In this document: in pieces, positions 57,513-64,000 of the stretch
How positions within the stretch are numbered: position 1 is the first letter of the stretch
How the letters are laid out: every line of letters starts with the position of its first letter
Assembly: GCA_024803745.1 (NCBI GenBank)
Contig: JANJXV010000020.1
Location: 22,308,777-22,372,776 of the forward strand
Direction: 5' to 3'
DNA length: 64,000 nt
Origin: Megascapheus bottae
Taxonomy: Eukaryota; Chordata; Mammalia; Rodentia; Geomyidae
The notes under the pieces: model-generated
What the model was told of the DNA's origin: nothing
Seen by the model: only the letters and a program-made list of their open reading frames with translations
Database searches by the model: none
Program-made: the position numbers and the translations under genes

Positions 57513-58612
57513 AGTAACATTTTAACAAAAATGGTTATCAAGAAGCTGAAACATGTTCTGAATGTGAGGGGGGCTAGTGGAAAGGGGAAGTGTATGAATG
57601 AAAAAGAACAGTGGGCCAGGATAGTCTCGTTACTCCATGTACAAACATAATAAAGGAAGTGGAAAACTTGATATGAGTGGTAGGGGAAGCAGTATCAGGG
57701 AGAGGGAGGGGGAGAATAATGGAAGAGATGATTCTGGTCAAGTCAAACTGGACACATAAATGACCATAGTACATTATCATTCCCTTCTATCATTTATAGA
57801 TAAAAAAATAAACAAAAATGTAATCTAATGACCTGGCATAACTGATTAAAGATTTGAGTTAGCCATGGGATTTAAGAAGATGAGTTTTCTTGGAATGAAA
57901 TCAATATTGTTTAGCTTATTCAAATATTTATGGAGAGATTACCCCTTAAAGGCGTTATGCTCATTATCATAGTTTCATACAGTTTGTTAGATAGAATCCT
58001 ATTTTTTTTAATTCTACATGCTCCTTTTAAGCCATTTGTCTACCCCTTTCCTTTTCTTTCTATTCTTGTTGAGACTATCACTTATACACGTGGACTAAGG
58101 GATTCTCTGTGCAGTAATGATGCTGAAGATCTTTCCTTCAGACGTTTTAAGCTGCAGAACTAAATATGCAGCCAATCTACTAAATATCTCACACTGTTAT
58201 CTAAAAGTATAACTCACCAAGGCCTCCTTTAAACCCTCCTTTCTTTCAGTTAAATGAGCCTTCTAAAAATCTCTTATATCTCTCAGTTTCTTTCCATCTC
58301 CATTCTATGAGGTCACTCCAGTTATAATAAAGACTGCTGCCTCTATCCCTGACTTCATTGCTTTGTCTTCAGAATGAAAGAGGGAAGGAGGTATTAGTCA
58401 AGCATTCATATTAACACATATAACAGTTATCAGCACCATGAATAAAATTCTCAATTGCTATCAGAAAATAGGTTCTAATAGAAAAGGCACACATCTCCTT
58501 GGCAGGCTCTCTACTGATGAACCATGCTCTTTGGGGGGCTCGCTATTTTTGAGATGGGGGTCTCACTTCTTGCCTAGACCTACCTGCATGCCTGGACTTC
58601 AATCCAATTTTT

Positions 58613-58720
58613 TCTTCCTTCCTTCCTTCCTTCCTTCCTTCCTTCCTTCCTTCCTTCTTTCCTCCCTCCTTCCCTCCCTTCCTCCCTTCCTTCCTTTCCT
58701 TCTTTCTTTCTTTCCTCTTG
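58613..58720. repeat. (CTTC)n/(CCTT)n microsatellite
   Basis: About 100 bp of pyrimidine tetranucleotides; on the minus strand this is the purine tail of the SINE at 58727. Confidence 0.93.
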
Positions 58721-58726
58721 TGGTGT

Positions 58727-58955
58727 GGTGGTGACCATGGACTTGAACTCCGGACCTAGGTGCTTTCTCTGAGCTCTTTTGCTCAAGGCTAGCACTCAAC
58801 CACTTGAGCCACAGTTCCACTTCTGGTTTTCTGGTGGTTAATTGAAGGTAAGAGTCTCAAGACTTTCCTGCCTGGGATAGCTTTAGATCATGATCCTCAG
58901 ATCTCAGCCTTCTGAGTAGCTGAGATTACGGGCGTGAGCCATCAGCACTCTGGCT
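58727..58955 (-). mobile_element. B1-like/tRNA composite SINE
   Basis: Plus strand CTTGAACTCCGGACCTAGG to GATTACGGGCGTGAGCCATC. Confidence 0.9.
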
Positions 58956-58999
58956 CAATTCACCTGTTTTATGTCTCTTGTAGCTAAATGACAGGCCCA

Positions 59000-59118
59000 C
59001 CTCAACATACCTAGCTTTTCTATTGAGATAGAATCTCACTGCTTTTCTGTTCAGACAGGCTTCAAACTGAGATCCTCCCAATTTCAGCCTCCCACATAAC
59101 TAAGATTATAGCAGATCC
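59000..59118 (-). mobile_element. B1-like monomer
   Basis: Plus strand TTGAGATAGAATCTCACTG, CAGGCTTCAAACTGAGATCC, CCTCCCACATAACTAAGATT: a 7SL-type SINE without tRNA half. Confidence 0.65.
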
Positions 59119-59148
59119 AATAATCATTTTATTTAAAAGGATTTGACT

Positions 59149-59240
59149 AAGCTGAGCACTGGTGGCTCACACCTGTGAGCTGAGCTCTGAGGATCAAGGT
59201 TCAAAGCCAGCATGGGTAGAAAAGTCCCCATAGTACTCAT
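59149..59240 (+). mobile_element. Composite SINE, 5' part, twice interrupted
   Basis: GAGCACTGGTGGCTCACACC to CCCCATAGTACTCATGGTAC; continues briefly at 59446 and again at 59571-59685. Confidence 0.85.
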
Positions 59241-59248
59241 GGTACTTT

Positions 59249-59445
59249 TTTTTTTCTTTTGCCAGTCCTCGCTTGGGCTCAGGGCCAGAGCACTGTCCTT
59301 GGATTTTCTCAAAACTAGAGCTCTTCCACTTGAGCCACAGCACCACTTCTGGCTTTTTCCTATGTATGTGGTACCAAAGAATTGGAACCTGGGTCTTCAT
59401 GCATGCTAGGCAAGCACTATACCTCTATGCCAAACTCCTGGCCCC
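59249..59445 (-). mobile_element. Dimeric tRNA SINE nested in a composite SINE
   Basis: Complete reverse copy; CATGGTACT of the host SINE occurs on both sides. Confidence 0.9.
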
Positions 59446-59462
59446 CATGGTACTCTTATCTC

Positions 59463-59568
59463 CAACCATGTCATGAGAATGGGTATCAATGTTTGTGAAG
59501 TAATGCACCTTCTATCTGGTGAATATAATGTAACCCTTCTTTTAATTACAATAAAAACTTTAAAAAAA
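59463..59568 (+). mobile_element. Short L1 3' tail nested in the same SINE
   Basis: GTCATGAGAATGGGTATCAA to ACAATAAAAACTTTAAAA, about 105 bp. Confidence 0.88.
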
Positions 59569-59570
59569 CT

Positions 59571-59685
59571 GCAAATGGTATGTGGCTCAAAGCAGTAGAG
59601 CACTAGCCTTGAGCAAAAGAGCTGAGAGGCAGTGCCCAGGCCCTCAGTTCAAGCCCCATGACCAACACCCCCCCCAAAAAAAATG
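59571..59685 (+). mobile_element. Composite SINE, 3' part
   Basis: TATGTGGCTCAAAGCAGTAG to TTCAAGCCCCATGACCAAC. Confidence 0.85.
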
Positions 59686-61625
59686 GATTTGACTAATATA
59701 CTTGGCAAAATAAGAAAAGAACTGATACTTTATTACTGAAAACCTTAAGTCTTTTGCTTGTCTAATACCAATTTTACTTTAATTTCATTTTCTTGCATTC
59801 TATGATTAACTGCTATTATTACCTCCATTTTATAGTAGAGAATGTAGAAAAGATGAAACAGGCTACCTAAACTCACACAGCCACTGGGGAGGAGGGAGAA
59901 ATACAAATTGCCAATAGAAAAATCAAAAGAAAGCAGAAGAGAAAGAAAAGACAGTGTATGTGTTCTAGTACATGACACAAATGACTGACATTAGAGACAG
60001 AATAAGTGGAATGAATCAATTTTGGTTAGAAGTGTTCCTGTTTATCACAAACCATCAAGGAAGTTCTGGGTAAAAAGAAACCTATTCTGTGTATGTACGC
60101 TGCCAAGGAAAAGCCAAGTCTGGCTTCCTTCCATCTCTCTACCTCTGAGCTATGTGGGCTCACTACAATTAGTGCAGCCAAGGAGAAGCCCACCCCTTCT
60201 AGGAAACAGGCTTCCTTGTAATTGGAAGATAAATGGAAGCAGTCCTAGCTGTCGACAGGATAGAAAAAGAAAAAAACCAACCATCCGATCTTTAACTATA
60301 ACAGTGCTCACAGTGATAAATACAATGGACAGCTAATCAACAGTCAGCTCTCAGTTTGATTTTGCTAAGGGTGGTCTCCTGGCTTACCTGAATGTGGAGA
60401 AGCTACCTCATGCTTACTACGACTAACCACATTGTTGGTAGTTCAATCTATTAACACAATTTCCAACTAACACACAGATTAGATACAGCGTGTGGGCAGA
60501 CTTGATTGATCTGATGTATTATCCCCTTTTTAAAATTCCTATCCCCTACTCCTATTTTTCTGTCTCCCACATATAACATTTATAGGTGAATGTGTTTATG
60601 TGTTGTAGCTGAATATGTTTCTGTGCATTGTTTTAATGTATGCAGTTGGTATTATAACATGTATCTCCTTGTTTCTCAGTCAACATTCATCCTGTTTTTA
60701 TCATTTCATCCTGCTGGTTTGTGTATGTATGTTTCATCTATTGCTTTTTATTAATAAGCAATAGCCCTTCATAAACACTCTGTGATTGTGCCACGAAGGA
60801 ATTGCTGGAAAAATCATTCCAGATCTGCCAGATCATTCCAGAATTTCTATGGAAGAGATTCCCATAGGTAAGCAAGACAGCGACAGAGGTACATATATGC
60901 ATAATTCCACTAAGCAGTGCCCACCTGAGTCCCAGTGGAGGTGCCAGGAGGAGGGGTTGGCTAGGGAAAAAGCCAGAGTGTACATTCTACTGTTAGGTGT
61001 GTGAACTGAATATCTCACCTAACTTCTCTTAGTTCAAATTTCTCATCTATTAGAAACTAGGAAATGTATTAGGAAGTAGTTCCTCCCTCATAAAATTACT
61101 ATGACAACTGAAAGAGAATGATAAAAGTAGAGCAAACCATATTTGTGCCTTAGGAGGTAAGGTGTTACCTGTGGAGGAATCTGAATGCAGCTTGAGGATT
61201 CCCAGGCCAAACCTCCCTCCCCTGCATTGAAACACCCAGAACATCATTAAGATTCTGCTCAGGCAAAAATCTGCCTACTGGTGTCTGCTCACACCTGGCA
61301 CTGTTTAGAAATATATTCCCACTTCATATCATGAGCTTCTGGGAGTCTTTTCAGTTATGGTGATCATTTATATTCATTTCCCAGCACATACATGAAGTGT
61401 CACACTCTGTAGCCAGTGCAGCAGAAGGTAACTGAATGATGTGAACACCATCCCACTCTCAAGCACAACAAAACAGATGTTGCTTCTTGATATCTCTTTG
61501 ATGCAGGCAGCCTAGGAGGAAAAGGACTTCTAACAGGAGCTAGCCATGCATTGGCTAAAAATGCAGTTAGCACTTAGCTCCCAGCTTCCAAGTATCTGTC
61601 TGAGCACAGGGATCAGAACTTGACT

Positions 61626-61907
61626 TTTTTTTGTGTGGGTTATGGGACTTGAACTCCAACTGGGCACTGTCCCTGAGCTCTTCAGTTCAAGGCTACCTTC
61701 CGCCCTATCCCTGAGCCTGGGCAATGTCACTGACCTCTTCAGCTCAAGGCTACCACCATACCCGTGAGGCAAGCCCCACTTCCCATTTTCTAGGGGTTAA
61801 ACGGAGATAAGAGTCTCAGGCTCTTTTGTGCCCGGGCTGGTTTTGAACCTTGATCCTCAGATCTCAGCCTCCTGAGTAGCTAGGGTTACAGCCACTGCGC
61901 CCAGCAC
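61626..61907 (-). mobile_element. Composite SINE with internal duplication
   Basis: Plus strand carries the block CTGAGCTCTTCAGTTCAAGG and a second CTGACCTCTTCAGCTCAAGG about 60 bp on, so part of the tRNA-like half is doubled. Confidence 0.85.
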
Positions 61908-62560
61908 CTTTAAAAAAAAAAAAAGAAAGAAAACATGGCTTGGAACTTCTCTGCTGGGTAAATTTTGTTCCCAACCTCTTCATTCAATTGGTCAAAACTT
62001 TGTTCAATTTGCTTGCTGGTTGGAGGCTCTCTGTGACCAGTACCACATCCTCATTCTTTTACCTTGCACAGACATTACTCTTTCCTCCTCCAGGATACCC
62101 TTTGCACCCCTAATTCCATCACATAGTGTGTGACCATGAGGATTCACTGGCAAGTAAAGCAAATGCTAAGTGCTACCCAGGGGTCCTACTCCTCCACAGG
62201 TGATCATCTGACTGGGCTGGGTAACAGCATCCAGTGTGAGGATGCATGGTTTGAGGCATTCAATCACCAGCTGTGCATTTCTGCCCAAAACTAGAGATCT
62301 TCGAAATAATCGGTGAGTGTTGGTCCATCATCTATTTTGTAATACAATCCAATGTCTGCTGACTATGAACCATTCATTCTATGCAAGCTCATTTCAGTTT
62401 GGCGGTCTATCAATCTACTATATTTTATAAATATATATATAGCTAGGCCTATATTAATCATTAAATACTGAAAAGCAAATTGAGAAAGATTCTTTTACAT
62501 AAACATTTTATCTCATGATTGAGCTAACAAAATCAACAATAACACTTGAAGTAATGTCCT

Positions 62561-62597
62561 AAATATATATATATGTACATATATATATATATATATA
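62561..62597. repeat. (AT)n run
   Basis: Imperfect AT repeat interrupted by GTAC. Confidence 0.9.
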
Positions 62598-62656
62598 GTA
62601 TCTATCACTCTTAAGTTAGTTATGAAATTTCAAAGTAAATTATAACCATAACCTAA

Positions 62657-62851
62657 GGGGCTGGGAGTTTGGCCTAGTGGTACAGTGTTTGCCTAGCATG
62701 CATGAAGACCCAGGTTCTATTCCTTGCTATCACATACATAGAAAAAAAAGCCAGAAGTGGTGCTGAGGCTCAAGTGGTAGAGCTCCAGCCTTGAGAAAAT
62801 CCAAGGACAGTGCTCAGGCCCTGAGCTCAAGCCCAGGACTGGCAAAAAAAA
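62657..62851 (+). mobile_element. Dimeric tRNA SINE
   Basis: Complete, moderately diverged; target duplication not obvious. Confidence 0.9.
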
Positions 62852-63798
62852 AGAATCCCAGTCTTAGTATGACTCTACTGAAGATGAAAAAACAAGCTAA
62901 GAGAATGCAGGTAGGTAAATTGCTTTAGACCACAGATTGTTTCAAGTAATACAAGTCTAGGGGGTGAGGTATTCTGGTGATTTAGTATTCCTCAGGAATA
63001 CTAAAAATTCCTTCCAAGTGTTGATGTGGTCATGAGTATAACAAACAGGTTTTTAAACTGTGTTTTTAGGATAATGGAAATCTAAACCAACCATTCAAGG
63101 AACATCTTTCAGGTGTATGATAGCATCAACCCAGGCCTAGTTTTAAAAGGCTCATTTGACGATCCATGTGCGCCCTCTATCGCATCTAAGAGAAATCATT
63201 TCCATTCAGCTTCCATTCTCCCGGCTCTTCAAGGGCAGAACACTTCCCCTCCACAAAGCTAACTATAAAACTTCACATTTTATTTCACTCAAAAACGTTT
63301 GGATAAACTGTTCTTTGCTCATGAAAGGGACTCCTTCTGGGGGTGGAGGGGAAAAGGTCGCCTGAAAATCATCCCTAGTCTTTGTACTAGGGAAACGGCC
63401 ATCCTTTTTCTTTTTGATACCATCGTGATGAAGTTCTGTCTATCCTTTGCTCTCGAGATACGTGGTTCTCGGTCAGAGAGCGCCGGCCGTTCCATCTAGC
63501 CATGACCCTTCACCAGCACAAGTTTAAAGACTCCCAGGCCAAGGATCCGCTGCCCGCAGACGGACGCACACAGAAAGTCACTTGGGGATGAGTTAGAACA
63601 AGTACCTCGGGGAAGTTCCCTCGCCATCCAGCTGCGCATTCTGGATTTCCAAGCCCAGTGAAGCCAAAGCGGCCCCTTAGTGCGCAGGTGACAAGGTGCT
63701 GGTTCCACAGTGCGGGGGACCCGGGACATCACCCGTGCCGCGCGTGCCTTCAGAAGACCACCGACTGCCCGCCAGGCCCCGGGGGAGAGGGGTGTGGG

Positions 63799-63802
<4 letters not shown>

Positions 63803-63844
<42 letters not shown>
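63803..63844. repeat. (GT)n microsatellite in CpG-rich region
   Basis: About 21 units, only about 70 nt inside intron 1 from the exon 1 donor; (CA)n on the gene strand. Confidence 0.95.
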
Positions 63845-63846
<2 letters not shown>

Positions 63847-63915
63847 GCGCGCCTTCTCCGGACCACGCCGAGCCTGGAGGCCCGGGGAAGCAGGCGTGTC
63901 AGGACGAGCTCCTAC

Positions 63916-63990
63916 CTGGGCTCCAGCGAGCAGACAGCAGCGGAGAACCAGCCACCCCCAGACATGGCGGGACGGCCCCGGCCAGCCCAT
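63916..63990 (-). CDS. Pth2r: PTH2R exon 1: start codon and signal peptide
   Basis: Encodes residues 1-25 of the parathyroid hormone 2 receptor, a class B GPCR for the neuropeptide TIP39 (PTH2) that couples to Gs/cAMP. The start ATG (complement of 63988-63990) has a strong context: G at -3 and G at +4. The 25 residues start MGWPGPSRHVWGWLVL and continue into a Cys/Leu-rich core ending LLAGAQ, a typical cleavable signal peptide with a likely cut near residues 22-25. The exon closes with CAG before a GT donor at 63914-63915 (CAG|GTAGGA), phase 0. Open reading continues into the intron, but the next exon begins exactly where the receptor family continues (LDSDG). The first exon of a GPCR is poorly conserved, so assignment leans on the HVWGWL core and on the chain of downstream exons. 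Confidence 0.9.
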
Positions 63991-64000
63991 GCCACGACGC

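Larger units (their letters stand above)
49561..63915 (-). other. Pth2r: PTH2R intron 1
   Basis: 14.4 kb. L1 at 49590-50055, 51158-51650 (minus), 51958-53663 (inverted) and 56890-57780; dimeric SINEs at 50091, 53459, 59249 and 62657; composite SINEs at 54063, 54781, 55237, 56366, 56599, 57301, 58727, 59149 and 61626; and several microsatellites. I recognise nothing in 50285-51140, 53690-54060, 54300-54780, 55525-56360, 57800-58600, 59690-61620, 61910-62555 and 62860-63440. Confidence 0.85.
63440..64000. promoter_or_regulatory. CpG-rich region around PTH2R exon 1
   Basis: CG dinucleotides and G+C become frequent from about 63470 to the window end, in contrast to the AT-rich, CpG-poor introns. 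This fits a CpG island over the first exon and the start of intron 1. The transcription start itself must lie beyond 64000, since only 10 nt upstream of the ATG are visible. A (GT)n run sits inside it. Confidence 0.65.

Noticed and set aside
60022..60336. 104-codon plus-strand open frame
   Set aside because: No known domain, no splice or promoter context, antisense to the gene in intron 1.
60738..60764. Inverted repeat CTATTGCTT ... AAGCAATAG
   Set aside because: Short arms in AT-rich DNA with a 9-nt loop; not unusual.
63496..63915. Continuation of the exon 1 frame for another 139 codons
   Set aside because: It runs through a consensus GT donor and a (CA)n repeat; the receptor sequence resumes at exon 2, so this is intron read-through.

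Overview
This is a vertebrate nuclear window: one multi-exon gene read on the minus strand, embedded in introns full of SINE and LINE-1 copies. The 11 recognisable coding exons join in frame into 402 codons and match the class B (secretin-type) GPCR parathyroid hormone 2 receptor, PTH2R/Pth2r. The dominant SINE (an ID-like tRNA head plus a second tRNA-like half) is the type I associate with geomyoid rodents (pocket mice, kangaroo rats, pocket gophers). A heteromyid-like rodent is therefore likely; this rests on remembered repeat consensus, not on a search.

Layout in gene order, right to left. CpG-rich exon 1 with the start codon and signal peptide lies at 63916-63990. Intron 1 is 14.4 kb. Exon 2 (49458-49560), exon 3 (39814-39924) and exon 4 (39570-39685) encode the six-cysteine hormone-binding ectodomain. 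Exon 5 (36075-36172) carries TM1 and exon 6 (32471-32660) TM2 and loop 1. Exon 7 (30445-30598) carries TM3 and the start of TM4, and exon 8 (25315-25375) the rest of TM4. Exon 9 (20483-20546) carries loop 2 and early TM5, exon 10 (6456-6550) TM5 and intracellular loop 3, and exon 11 (618-756) TM6 and early TM7. The end of TM7 and the cytoplasmic tail must lie beyond position 1; the promoter and nearly all the 5' UTR lie beyond position 64000.

All exons have AG/GT borders, phases agree at every junction and there is no stop, so the gene looks functional. Compared with my memory of the human protein it has a two-residue in-frame deletion at the end of the ectodomain (exon 4) and a one-residue net deletion in extracellular loop 2 (exon 9).

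The introns hold about 20 copies of the dimeric tRNA SINE, about 17 of a B1-like/tRNA composite SINE sharing its 3' half, a few simple ID elements, an MLT1-like LTR remnant, about 18 L1 3' ends (nearly all antisense to the gene) and long purine or dinucleotide microsatellites. Many insertions keep target-site duplications, so their order can be read: SINEs inside L1 tails, L1 inside SINEs, a twin-primed inverted L1, and a 726-bp poly(A)-tailed retrocopy of unknown origin inside an L1. I see no second protein-coding gene, RNA gene, CRISPR array or novel defence-type system.
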